Shown: one piece after another, positions 1 through 11,077 of the stretch
Layout: each line of letters opens with the position of its first letter
How positions within the stretch are numbered: the stretch's first letter is position 1
Program-made: the position numbers and the translations under genes
Notes under the pieces: model-generated
Database searches by the model: none
Told to the model about the DNA's origin: nothing
Seen by the model: only the letters and a program-made list of their open reading frames with translations
Assembly (NCBI GenBank): GCA_051294375.1
Contig: CM119267.1
Span: 25,059,783 to 25,123,782, forward strand
From: Paraspadella gotoi
Taxonomy: Eukaryota > Chaetognatha
DNA length: 64,000 nt
Direction of reading: 5' to 3'

Positions 1-3000
1 GGCCAAAGAGGTATCCGTCCTCGCGGTTGCCTTCAACCTAAGTAAATTGGAGAGGATTTGAAATTTGTTGAAAAAACGTTGATTAGCATTTAACAATGAA
101 AGACTAAACCCAGGACTGGCGGTGGTCGAGAACGGCCCCTTAATAATGAAAGACTCACCCAGGACTGGCGGTGGTCGAGAACGGCCCCTGAATAATGAAA
201 CTCACCCAGGGCAGGCGGTGGTGGAGAATGGCCCCTTAATAATGAAACTTACCCAGGGCAGGCGGTGGTCGAGAACGGCCCCTTAATAATGAAACTCACC
301 CAGGGCAGGCGGTGGTCAAGAACGGCCCCTTAATAATGAAACTCACCCAGGGCAGGCGGTGGTCGATAACGGCCCCTTAACAATGAAACTCACCCAGGGC
401 AGGCGGTGATCGAGAACGGCCCCTTCTTCCACGGGTTTCGTTTTCCCAAAATCGATCATCCAGACGCCGACGTCGCCGGCGACGTCGTGGACGAAGAGAA
501 GGCTGCTCCCGATCACCTTTAAGAAAAAGGAAAAGGATCGAAAGCGGGAGATGAAAGTAACAGGGACATATGTCGCACGGGAAAGAAGGAGAAATTGAAG
601 AAGGAAAAAGTGACAAAAAGAAGGGAAAGAAAAAGGAAACGGAATTTAAAAGGAAGGGAAAAGAGAAACGGAAAGGGGAAAAAGAAATAGGAAATGGAAC
701 AAACAAGGAACTCACCTCGTGACTCTTAAAAAAGGAGGATCCTTCCAATGTGTCTCTCAGGGAACGAAGCTTCTTTAAGTAGGCACGCTGCAGCTTTGGC
801 GAGGCATCGGTGAAGCGGCGAATCTGGTCAGAGACATCGGCGACCGACTTTAGGGCTTTAAAGTCTCGAGAGGCAGTCCCGTCAGAGAGTTTGATGGCCT
901 CCACTCTGAGAATGGATGGGGCGGAAATAATATTAGAGTCGTTAACCTAAACTTTTACAAAATGAGCTGCTCCACCTGAACCCCAAGTTGCTCGTCGAGG
1001 AGATAGTCTCCCTCCAGATCATGTATCGCGGTTTGGTGACGGCCTCTTCCTTTCGCTCCTCCTCCGTCGGCTCCTCGGGGTCAACGTCGATCATCTTCTG
1101 GAACATGTCCTTCCGCGGTTTGGCCTTGAGTCGGGCCAGGGTCAACTCCTCCTCCAAGTAGGTCCTCGTCCCCATTTTGCAGTCCATGATGGAGGGAGAT
1201 TCGAAGTCGATGAGAAGGTCCTGCATCTGGACGTAGAGTTCGTCCTCCTGGATTGACATACATTTACATTCGGGTAAATTTTTTTAATTTAATTTAATTT
1301 TTTTTTAATAAATATTGAAGAGGGTCGCATAAAAAGAGGAGAATAGGAGAGATGAAGATCGAGAGAGAGCGAGAGATCGCCGGATACTACAGTATAATAT
1401 TTAACAAAAGGGTTTGTACCTTCTCAACTCGACCGCGGAACTCTGGCACAAACGGCTTCAACACGTCGCTCATCAACAGTTGGAGAGCGCGCTCTTCGTT
1501 TTCGTTGTGCTTCTTGAGGATTGTGCCAAGAGCCTCTCCCGCTTTAAAGTTGCCCTGGAAAGAAAAAACCTTACCTTTAGTAAGTTAATAAAAGAAATGA
1601 AATTTTGAATAAAAAGATGAGACGGGTAAGAATTTTAATCAAATTATCTTGCGCGAGTCGAATCTCTTCGATATTAACCCTTCCCTCTCTTAATCTTTCC
1701 TCCCTTTCCGCATATCACCTGATGTCCGGCTAACTGAATCCACGGGTATTGCCTTTTCTTAAAGGATTGCACGAAGGGGGACCAGGCCATCACGTTCCGA
1801 ATCTTGCGCCAACACGAGGGCGACTTTCGGTGAGCGGTTTCCTTGACGACCGGGCAACCCAACATCGCCGAGGGTTGTTCCGGCGTTGACGGCGACGACG
1901 GCGTCGAGAGAGAGTCCTTCGACGACTGGCGCTCCTTGACGTCGCCCCCGAATCGGCGACGAACGGCTTCAAAGATGGGAGACTGCGACCGACGTCTGGG
2001 ATTCTTTTCCTCCGGAGCGAGAGACTTGGATTTAGTGAGTCGCGGCGCCCGATTCGATCGCTTCGTCGGCCGCGGTTCTTCCGTCGAGCGATCGGCGTCA
2101 CTTTCTCCGCTCCGAGCGCCGCTCAACTCGTCGCACGACGAAGCGTTCGACGCCGAAAAGACGTTCCCGCTCCCGCCACTCTCACCGCTGCCGAGCGTCG
2201 GCGAAAGTGGTTCGGAGAGTGGCGAAGGAGCGGGAAAATCAAGACTAGTAGATAGTTGGGTGGAGGAGGAGAGGGAAGACGTGGGCGAGCATCCGGAAGG
2301 GAGAACGGCGGCGTTTGCTGCAACCATTCCACGCAGTTGTCGATCAAAGTCGGCCAGATCGAGGGCTGGCGGAGAAGTCGTCGGCGTAGACGTTGATTTA
2401 CGGAGGACTCGACCGGCGCGGGGCGCAGCTGCCTCGACCAAGTCTGGGGTCTTGGACTCATCCGGGTCGTCCTCTTCCGGCGCCGCAAGGAAAGAGTCGA
2501 CACCAAGTCCCGAGTCCGGCGCCGAATGATCAGAAACGACGAGCGATGGCACCGTATTGAGACGCGGCACCGGAGGGTCCATCGCGGCGCCGCCCGTGTA
2601 GTTGTCGCGTGGGAAAGAGTAAGAGACGGAAAGGGGTTTCGGCGAAGGTCCTCCGTTGACCGAAGATGGCGAAGACGAGAACGACGACGGCGACACCGAA
2701 GCGGGCGACGCGGATCCACCGCTCGATGTGAGGACGTAGAGAGGAGGTTTTCTCTCGACGACGCCGGCTGTGGGCGTGGAAGCGTCGGCGGAAGCAGAAC
2801 GCTCGGCGCCGCGACGACGGGCGGAGGGGAAGATGGAGGAGGGGCGGCGAGAGGGAGTGGAGCCGGATGGAGCGGGGGAGATGTCGGGGGCGTGGCTGTC
2901 GCATCCGGGGAGGCAGGCGAGGGATGGGCAGGCGGACGAGACGAAGCCTGAAGAGGCTGAGAAATGACGGGGGAAAAGGAAAAAAATGCTAAGAATCAAG

Positions 3001-6000
3001 TATACTCGAGGAATACAGCGTTGACAACTTGACAAGTTATCCCCACCAGAACAAGATGCGCCGTCGTCCCCAGCGAGTCCGGATTGACTCTCGCCAGATC
3101 CGCTTCCGGGGTCGGCGCCCCAGCTCCGTCTCGTCTGTCGACGGCGCGGAGTCGGCGCCGTTTCGCCCGATTCGCCCGTCGACGGGGACGCCGCTTCGCC
3201 ACTGGGATCGCCTTTTTTTCAAAAGGTAAATTTTTTTCATAAATTAAAATTATCTTTTTTATAATACCTACACAGTAGACAAGGATAATTTCAAGCCATT
3301 TACCTTCGACGTTGCCCGAATCCACAGAGGAGGCGACGGAGCCATCGTTGGAAAAAGATCCTTGATGAACGACGCCGGCGCCTCTCGTTCCGTCGCCGGC
3401 GACGCCGCCTTCTCTTTTCGATGGAATGAATCCGTCGGCGTCGCCAAAGAGCCCGCCCAGTCCCAACCGACGCAAGAGGTATTCGTGGCTGTTGCTTTTC
3501 TTCCGTCTCATCCACCTCGGATAAAAAGAACGACGACGACGACGACACGTTACATATAAAACATATAAATAACATATGAAAACACAAGAAGGATTTACTG
3601 ATACCTAACCAGTAAGTTAAAATAACGGAATAATTCAGGAATTTTATCACATTCATTTTTTTCATTATATCATAAACGATACTCCAAGAGCGTGAGCGAA
3701 CGCTTGCTGTTCGTCGTTGTTGTTGCTGTCGTCGATGATATTGTGGCGGTATATTCACACCGCCTCACGTCTACCATCCGTCAGCCAAATCCATTGGCTC
3801 AGAGGGGGAACACACCATCCCAGGCGTAGTGTTCCATCCACAGTCCTAACGACTTCCCTCTGCGTTGGCAAAGCGAGACCGTCCTAGGGTAACCGCGCCA
3901 GTGACTGGAGGCGTCACTGAGGGTCGGAAGCCCCCAAAGCCAACAGTGAGATGCCCCATCCCAATGGGCATCACAGGCAACCCGGCTGTTGCCATAAGTG
4001 GTGAGCCCTACTATCGAACACGCAACCTTCTCAGGGTACGCTACGACAAACGCCTATGCCCTGCCGACTTCGGGTACGCTACGACAAACGCCTATGCCCC
4101 TGGGGTACGCTACGACAAACGCCTATGCCCCACAACTCGCGCTCTCTCTCTCTCCCACTATGGTAACAGTCTTGTCAGACACCTCTCAGGCTTGAGGAAC
4201 CTGAGTGATGTCTTGGCCCGGGGATCCTGTGGCGGTATATTCACACCGCCTCACGTCTACCATCCGTCAGCCAAATCCATTGGCTCAGAGGGGGAACACA
4301 CCATCCCAGGCGTAGTGTTCCATCCACAGTCCTAACGACTTCCCTCTGCGTTGGCAAAGCGAGACCGTCCTAGGGTAACCGCGCCAGTGACTGGAGGCGT
4401 CACTGAGGGTCGGAAGCCCCCAAAGCCAACAGTGAGATGCCCCATCCCAATGGGCATCACAGGCAACCCGGCTGTTGCCATAATATAATCTTTTTTTAGG
4501 TAATCAAATTACCGTTAAAGTGTGACCAAAATTCACATTCAAAGTATTTAGTAGCCCACCTTTCTACCTTTCTACTTGAAAGGTGCAGTTATGGTGGACT
4601 AAAATCCACCAACCGTTCATCAGCGGCCATTGGTGCCGGAGGCAAGTCATTCGCCTCCCAACCCAAAGGTCCGGGGTTCTAGCCCGGTGGCCGCCTAGCA
4701 GTTAAGAGGGATGGGGCGCTTAACCCGCCTGTAACATGGTGTTACAGCCTGATCCAAAGCTCAGGGACTGCTTATATTGAACGGTTCTGTCATTAACACT
4801 TATCAATAATTACTGTCTCTTCACAGTATAAGCTATGAGTTATGAACATTTAAAAACAGACCGTCCGACCCAAAAGTGACCTAGTATAGAGTTGCTCCAC
4901 GATTACACGCGACTAAAAATTTGAGTGAAAAAACATTTGGGAGTCTCGTCTTCCTTCTGCCCACGAACCTCGGGAGGTGCGGAGAAAGTCGCGACGTCTT
5001 GACGACGAAAGCGGCAGAGGTTGCGGCGGGGGTGTTCTCGCCGCCATCGCCGCCAACCCGAGCGTCGACGTCGCCCCTCAAACTCCTCAGATCTTCGGAA
5101 CTTCGAGGCAAGACTCTACGAGCGTCGCTCGAGAGGAATGGTTCCGCTCCAGACTCGTCGGAAGTCACGACCGTGACGACGCCATCCATGTCCGGGGAGA
5201 CAACCGCCTCCCGAAGACTCTCCAGCTGCCCCGTCGACGCGGAGCGGTAGACGCTGCCGCGGCGTGGAGCGCGAAGGGCGAGTTCGGGTGGAGATGGAGG
5301 AAGATTGGAAGCGGCGTCCTCGAAAGTTTCGTCAGGCGAATCGCGTCGGTCGAAACTCGTCTAATAAATTGCTTATTATTTGTTTATTATGTTATAAACT
5401 TTATTTTTGTTGTGTAGTAGGATTATAGAAAAGTTTGAAAATTGTTTTCGACAACGTTTTTTATTTTTAGAAGAAAAACGGATATGTTTCGGCTTGAAAT
5501 TAAATTTAGGCAAGCCGAAACATGTTAGTTTTTCTTCTGAAAAAAAAATCGTTGTCGAAATTAATTTTAAAACTTTTATCTATTTGTTTATTGTATTATA
5601 TGAATTAATAAATATTAAATAAGCTACCAGGAGAACCAAGGAAACTGGCTTCAAAGAAAAAGTTGTAGGATCTGAACTCTTTGTCCGATTTTTATGAAAA
5701 AGCTTTTTAATAATAAAAAAAAAAACCTGTTGGTTTTATTAGAAATTTAGTACCCCCTTTTTTAGGTTTCGCAATGCGGAATCCGCATCCCAAAAATCAC
5801 GTAGTACGAAATCTGGATGATAAAAACTTCCGCGAACAAAATTCCATTAATGTTGCGCCGTTGTTCCTGACCCACTTCACAGACACTAAAAGTAACAAAA
5901 CCAAAACCTTTTGAAGGTTCATCAAGGGATATCAACAAAACAGTAGTTCTTCAAGGTGTGGCAAAGTGCAAGTCAATTTTACAGTCAAAACGCAGGAGAA

Positions 6001-7144
6001 CAAGTTTGAGCAAACAATGCCGGATCTGCCCACGATCATTAGCGGTAAGCGGCTGATCAGATAATTAATTAATTTTTTTTATTCGTGTCAAAATTGTTTT
6101 CCACTTTGTCTCGCTTCTCAATCACAAAACAACAATCTCGATCACAAAATTAATTAATTACAAATAATTAATTACTTATTTATTAATAATTAATTAATGC
6201 AGATTGAATTTACATTTAATATAAAAATAGTAAAATTGATTGTTTTTTTTATTTTAACTCATTTCCACTTGGACGATTCCATCGAAACTTTATTTCCTGC
6301 TCAATCACACACTTTCCTATATGTGAATGCCCGACAAGATTGGGGCGGTGGACCGACGGGCCGACAAAGGGAATTATACAGCGGGGATCTGCTGTAAGCA
6401 GATCCGGCTAAAAAAGTTGATCCGGAAAAAATTCGAGCGTCCCATGCTAACTTGAAAGAGCAACCTAAACTTTGGCTTGCTGCTGCGGGTAGACACGGTA
6501 GGTTAGCCATGGAAAGATGCTACAAATAAAAACTAACACGATTTGTGATTGTATTGCGCTATGGGTGAAATTTATATTTAAATTTAATTTAAATTTATAT
6601 TAAAGTTTTTTAGGGTCAGTTTCGGTGGCTCTCCCGTTATCTTGCCCCTGACTTTGGACATTTTGGACAGGCTTTGGTGGCTTTAGGCCTCTATCACTAA
6701 CAAGATAATATAGCATTTGAATTATGGAGAACATAAAGCAAATCCCTTCCTCCTTACCGACACAAACTTGGTCGCCTTCGAAGCATCAGTCAGACTCGTC
6801 AAGATTCTCTCCGACGATTTAGAGAGAGAATTGTGACGATCTTCGCCGACGAGCGACGGAGATGATCGTCGCGACGCCAACTTCGCCAAAAGGTTATCGA
6901 CGCTCGACGACTTTTTCTTCGTCGTAGAATTAGCGAGCGACGCCGCGTCTCTCACTACTTGCGACGACGCCGTCGGGGAAGCGACGACCGACGCCGCGAC
7001 GCCGAGAACGCCTACGCCGCCGGTCAAAGAAGCGACGGAGGAGAAGCGAGGCGCCGGGCGACGAGGTGTCGACTCGACGACGTCGCTCTTGTCATCGCCG
7101 TCTTCGAGGCGTTCGCGAGACGCCGACCGCTTCCAGAGCGGCAT
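1..7144 (-). CDS. IP3K: Inositol-trisphosphate 3-kinase, 5' part (gene continues past the left edge)
   Basis: Phosphorylates Ins(1,4,5)P3 to Ins(1,3,4,5)P4 in calcium signalling. Ten exons on the minus strand: 7144-6758, 5360-4969, 3515-3304, 3211-3047, 2956-1719, 1554-1420, 1247-976, 905-716, 516-394 and 37-1 (partial). All junctions keep phase, giving about 1050 residues so far. Residues 1 to about 760 are Ser/Arg/Pro-rich and look disordered. A calmodulin-binding-type segment ([14 protein letters not shown]) follows near 767. The catalytic domain shows PSIMDCKMG (PxxxDxKxG motif, near 860), the family block [27 protein letters not shown] (near 1018) and, at the left edge, EGNREDGYL. The start is the first ATG of exon 1. 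Family identity is very strong; the isoform is not resolvable. The two most 5' exons rest on splice phase and composition rather than homology. Confidence 0.92.
92..426 (-). repeat. Minisatellite of 47-50 bp units copied from an exon/donor junction
   Basis: Seven tandem units start at 92, 142, 191, 238, 285, 332 and 379; the last five spacings are exactly 47 bp. The unit nearest the exon (379-426) contains the real 3' end of the kinase exon (residues [10 protein letters not shown]) and its donor. The other six repeat the same coding end plus donor inside the following intron. Five of these six keep a consensus donor (GTGAGT, or GTAAGT in the unit at 238); the outermost unit has decayed to GTTTAG. 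Confidence 0.93.
3742..4482. mobile_element. Miniature LTR retrotransposon (TRIM-like), complete, with TSD
   Basis: Two 255-bp direct terminal repeats (3742-3996 and 4228-4482), identical by eye, flank a 231-bp interior with no protein domain. Ends are TGTGGCGG...TTGCCATA. A 4-bp target duplication ATAT lies at 3738-3741 and 4483-4486. Just inside the left LTR, from 3999, TGGTGAGCCCTACTATCGAA has the form of a tRNA primer-binding site: its complement ends in CCA and carries a T-loop-like GTTCGAT. Small LTRs, no coding and a PBS are the TRIM hallmarks. Identical LTRs suggest recent insertion. It lies in intron 2 of the IP3 3-kinase gene. A solo copy lies at 57216-57470. Confidence 0.85.
4032..4127. 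repeat. Three-copy ~28-bp direct repeat inside the TRIM
   Basis: The block GGGTACGCTACGACAAACGC followed by CTATGCCC occurs three times with short spacers, between the two LTRs. Confidence 0.8.
4612..4785 (+). mobile_element. tRNA-like / tRNA-derived SINE-like element
   Basis: Positions 4623-4694 have a perfect 7-bp acceptor-like stem (GCGGCCA/TGGCCGC), a perfect 5-bp T stem (CCGGG/CCCGG) and a B-box GGTTCTAGCCC. The anticodon arm does not fold; instead GGAGGC and GCCTCC pair across where it should be. So this is a tRNA-related repeat head rather than a working tRNA. About 90 bp of non-tRNA tail follow. The unit is bounded by an 8-bp inverted repeat, ACCGTTCA/TGAACGGT. Confidence 0.5.
5427..5590. 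repeat. Fold-back (long inverted repeat) element
   Basis: Two arms of about 70 bp face each other across a short AT spacer near 5500-5512. The inner parts GTTTCGGCTTG and CAAGCCGAAAC are perfect, followed outward by matching GAAGAAAAAC and TTTCGACAACG blocks. It would form a long hairpin. It lies in intron 1 of the IP3 3-kinase gene, has no coding, and fits a fold-back MITE. Confidence 0.75.
6020..6408 (+). mobile_element. F2 repeat, internally deleted copy
   Basis: Left end CGGATCTGCC preceded by AAGTTTGAGCAAACAATG; right end a hairpin, GGATCTGCT and AGCAGATCC, followed by CTAAAAA. About 390 bp, with a single internal subrepeat (ACTCATTTCCACT...CACACACTTTCCTA). Same family as 25431-26535. 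Lies in intron 1 of the IP3 3-kinase gene. Confidence 0.7.
6629..6715 (+). repeat. F5 repeat fragment
   Basis: Contains TATCTTGCCCCTGACTTTGG and the CAGGCTTTGGTGG block found also at 9868, 16715, 24172, 49306 and (inverted) 56270. A partial copy, in intron 1 of the kinase gene. Confidence 0.7.
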
Positions 7145-8721
7145 CTCTGTAAGAGCGTGACACTCTCTCTTTCTCTCTCTCTTTCCCTTTTGTCGGCGTG
7201 AGAAAAAGTCAGTTTCGCTTTTCCCTTATAGGCGGCGCTGCAAATCTCGAGAAACGAAAACGAAAAGTAGAATTCGTCATCTTAGACTTACGCCGAAACG
7301 TAGTCTTGATCGATCCGGTTTTTTTTCCAACCCGTTTCTGTTCAAAGGATCAGATTCTCCCGACGAAAATCAGAGATCAACTTCTGTTTCGCTTCAAAAA
7401 AGAGAGACCAGACGTTTTTTCCCTTCACATTTATTCGTGTTTCCGGCGGCCAAACTTATCAATAATAACACATTCATTTTTTTTTTGGGGGGGGGGCTCG
7501 GTCGTAAACGTGACAAAGTTTATTCTTGTAGCTCAGCAGAGTTAATAGAGAAAAAGATAAGGCAGGGTTCGGTTACTCTTGTCGTTGTCGTTATTGCTAT
7601 CGTTTTTTTTCTTCCGTCGCTTTTAAAGATGAATTTGATGAGTTATAGTCCTGTGTATAACAGATTTAGTTTACAAAAAAAAAGAGAACAAAGCTATTTT
7701 TCCCCAAAAAAGCATAAACCGACGACCGCCGATTCTTCTACAATTAAATAACCTTTATCAACAAAGCTTTTAAAATATCGTTACAAACGACAGGGCAGTC
7801 CGAGTCGTTATACTCGGACTGCCCCAATGGGGATCACTCGATTTTTTTCGTCAATGATATTTAGTTCATTATAATTATTTTTAATATTTCTTTTAATTTA
7901 AAACCATTTTGCCTTTGTTAATATAAATATAACAGTTATGCAAGTAGTGTCGCGGCCCTTCAGAATTCTTTAGGGACTGCGATTGTATAAGAGAAGAGAG
8001 ATCCACATTGAAAGAAGACTCACGCATTTTAAATTAATGTCGCAAAATCCAAGTTTTGACTACCGTGCATAAAATGGGGAGATCCGAGTTTATCGAAAGA
8101 AACGCAAAAAAGAAAAGGAACGTTTCTTTTCTTTCTCTTTTCTATTTCCGCACTACTTTTCAATCCCTGAGGGAAGGAGCGATTGAAAAGGAGCGACGGA
8201 GGAAAGAGTAATCGTAGTAAAAACCGAGAGCGGAAAAGACATTTTCCACAAGAGGCACTTTTGGGAAATGGGGCGCGCCAAAATAAAACATGGCCGGCCG
8301 AATCGTTAACGTATCGCTATGATATGAATCACAAAATTTTTAAGTAAACCCAAGATGATGTCGTCTCCTTGAATCGTGACGAACGAATCATGCGAATCGC
8401 GAACAGCAAATAAAACTAAATGGATGAGGAAGACTACAACGCGAAAAAACCCACAACCAAAGAATATATATATATATATATATACGCGCGAGAATTAGGC
8501 GAGATATTATTTAAGTATTTAAGTACAGAAATAATTTAGCGAACTACGAAGGTTTCGTTTTTTACTATATAGCTGTAGTAAAATGAAAGGCTGTCAACAT
8601 GGGGACAAGAACAATAGATTTATAAAAATCTAATCATGAAGCGGATTTCATTAAAATCCTCAGCAAATAAATGATTAACGGTCGGAGGAAGAAAAAAAAA
8701 TACTCGCTTGTCAAAAAAGGA

Positions 8722-8772
<51 letters not shown>

Positions 8773-9100
8773 GCATTCTATGCGGATTTGACCAAATATT
8801 AAAAAAATCTACGCGGTAGAGGGCATTTTCTCGAAAAAGATAGATCGAAGAGACGGATCTTTATCGTTAGTGTGGTTGAGCATTGTCATGGTTGAAGGAT
8901 CGATCAGCACCATAAACGAACGAAGCCCGCAAATGAAAAGAAGCGGCGTTTTTATACGCGACGCAATCCCTGCCCCTTTCGCGTTTTGCTTCATTTCAGA
9001 ATATTAACTAAAAAGGGTGCGATGCCCGATGTGGCACGATGTGCCGCATAGCGCGAGAGGCAAAGAGGACGTCGCCAACACACAGCCATCCTTCCGGTTC
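7145..9100. other. Intergenic: kinase promoter side and tetraspanin 3' flank
   Basis: No supported gene. It holds a CT-rich stretch just upstream of the kinase start codon (7160-7190), a short (TA)n at about 8465-8484 and a poly-A run at 8728-8770. The segment next to 9101 is presumably the tetraspanin 3' UTR; I see no convincing poly(A) signal in it. Confidence 0.6.
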
Positions 9101-11042
9101 TCAAAAGGCGGACTTCCTGCCGTCGCCGCGATGGACCCCGTAGCCGGGTTTTCCCGTGATCCAATCGTCGTAACTCTGCTGCTCCGGACTGACGTAAAAA
9201 TAAGCGTCGTCGTCGTCCTCGGCGCCGCAGGAAACGCAGCACCCGATCGTCAGCCAAAGAAGCTGCAGAACCAGCAGTGCGCAAAGGACACCGCCTTAAT
9301 AAGATATGTTTTAATAGAGTTAATTTGAAAGTTTTTTCCTGCACCTGCAACAGGTAAATCGGGGATTAATTATAAGGAATGCGTCCTAATCTAAACGAAG
9401 CCTTAATCACGACTCTCCAATCCTCACCCGTCAAGTAAAGCGTATTTCTGACGAAAGTCCCCGCATCGTCGCGCTTCTCGATGCTTTCGCTTTTCCAGTA
9501 AAACGTCGTCAAGTCGTTAAAGACTGAAGAAAAATACAGGAAGGTAATCACCCTCTCATTTTTAGTTGATTGAAATTAGAAATGGGAAAATGTTATTTTA
9601 ATAAATGATCGAAACTAACTCTGATTGGCGACGTCTTGCAGGTCGAACCACTTCCAGTTGATCTCGTGGTCCGGTCGTTTCGTCGTGTTGGTCGAGATAT
9701 ACGCGTCTTCGCTTTGCCCGTCGGTCCCGACGAACAGGATCCAGCCTGAAAGGGAAAGAAGGAAAAGGGCGAATGAGTTGAGCCATGACGAATAAAAGAG
9801 ATGAAAATCACGAAAAGGATTACTATAAAATTGTTACAAACACTATAAAATTATCTATTTATTCAGACTTTGGACAGGCTTTGGTGGTTTAAGGCTTCCA
9901 TCACTCTTACAAGACATAGCAGGTCTGTTTCACAGTCACGTTCATCCACTATAATTGTATATTAGAATATTGTATATTGTATATAAGAAAACGACTAAAA
10001 GAAACCAGGGCGACGACAAAAAAAAACAAAAAAAAAAAACAAAAAAACATACAAGGGTTGGAACACTGATAATTGATCAAGGATTGAGAGAGCGAGACGG
10101 ATGGATTTGAAAGTTATAAAAAAAAGGGGGCCGGAAATATATGAAAAAAAATCTTAAAAAGCATAAGGATCGTCGCAATTGCATAATAAAAATCTGGATT
10201 GACGACAAATTTTTATACTAAAAAAAATCAAATTTGAGAAAAAAAAACATTTATAAACAAAGAAAAAGAAAAAAAAATATAAAGAAAGGAAAGAAAGAAA
10301 AGAAAGAAAAAAAGAAGAAAAAAAAAAGAAAAGAAGGAAAGAAAAAATAGAAAGGAAAGAAAGAATGAATAGAAAGGNNNNNNNNNNNNNNNNNNNNNNN
10401 NNAAAGGAAAGATAATGAAAGGAAAGAAAAAGAATAGAAAGGATAAGAAAGAATAGAAGGAAAGAAAGAATAGAAAGGAAAGAAAAAATAGAAAGGAAAG
10501 AAAAAAATAGAAAGGAAAGAAAGAATAGAAAGGAAGAAAGATAGAAAGGAAAAAATAGGAAAGAAAAGAAAATAGAAAGGAAAAAAAATAGAAAGGAAAG
10601 AAAGAATAGAAAGGAAAGAAAGAATAGAAAGGAAAGAAAGAATAGAAAGGAAAGAAAGAATAGAAAGGAAAGAAAGAATAGAAAGGAAAGAAAAATAGAA
10701 AGGAAAGAAAAATAAGAAAAAAAGGAAAGAAAAAATAGAAAGAAAGAAAAATAGAAGGAAAGAAAAAAAATCTTAAAAGCATAAGGATCGTCGCAATAGC
10801 ATAAGAAAAATCTGGATTGACGAAAAATTTTGATACTAAAAAAAGAAAATTTGAGAAAAGAAAATTAAATTATAACAAAGAAAAATTCTATTGGCGATTG
10901 TCAATATAAAAAAAAAATAATAAAGTACGGAAGAAAATTAAAAATACAGTTTCTGAAAAATAGCAAAATGATAACATGCACGAATGCGATGCCTAAATTT
11001 ACGAGTTCAATCCTAATTCATTTTGTTTTTTAATAAAAACGC

Positions 11043-11077
<35 letters not shown>

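Noticed and set aside
92-426. Regular ~47-bp repeats resembling a CRISPR array
   Set aside because: Units are head-to-tail with no unique spacers, and they match the adjacent exon end; the genome is eukaryotic.
1843-2529. 228-codon plus-strand frame antisense to the kinase N-terminal exon
   Set aside because: The minus-strand frame is in phase with both neighbouring exons; the antisense frame is a by-product of GC-rich codon usage.
2957-3046. Coding read-through across a hydrophobic stretch ([11 protein letters not shown]) upstream of the large kinase exon
   Set aside because: GTGGGG donor at 3046 and CTCAG acceptor at 2957 give a phase-1 intron that joins both exons in frame; the hydrophobic run is the translated polypyrimidine tract.
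4623-4694. Functional tRNA gene
   Set aside because: Acceptor and T stems are perfect but the anticodon arm cannot form, and a repeat tail follows; treated as tRNA-derived.
10228-10782. 184-codon Phe/Ser open frame on the minus strand
   Set aside because: Reads through a polypurine microsatellite and the N gap; pure low complexity.
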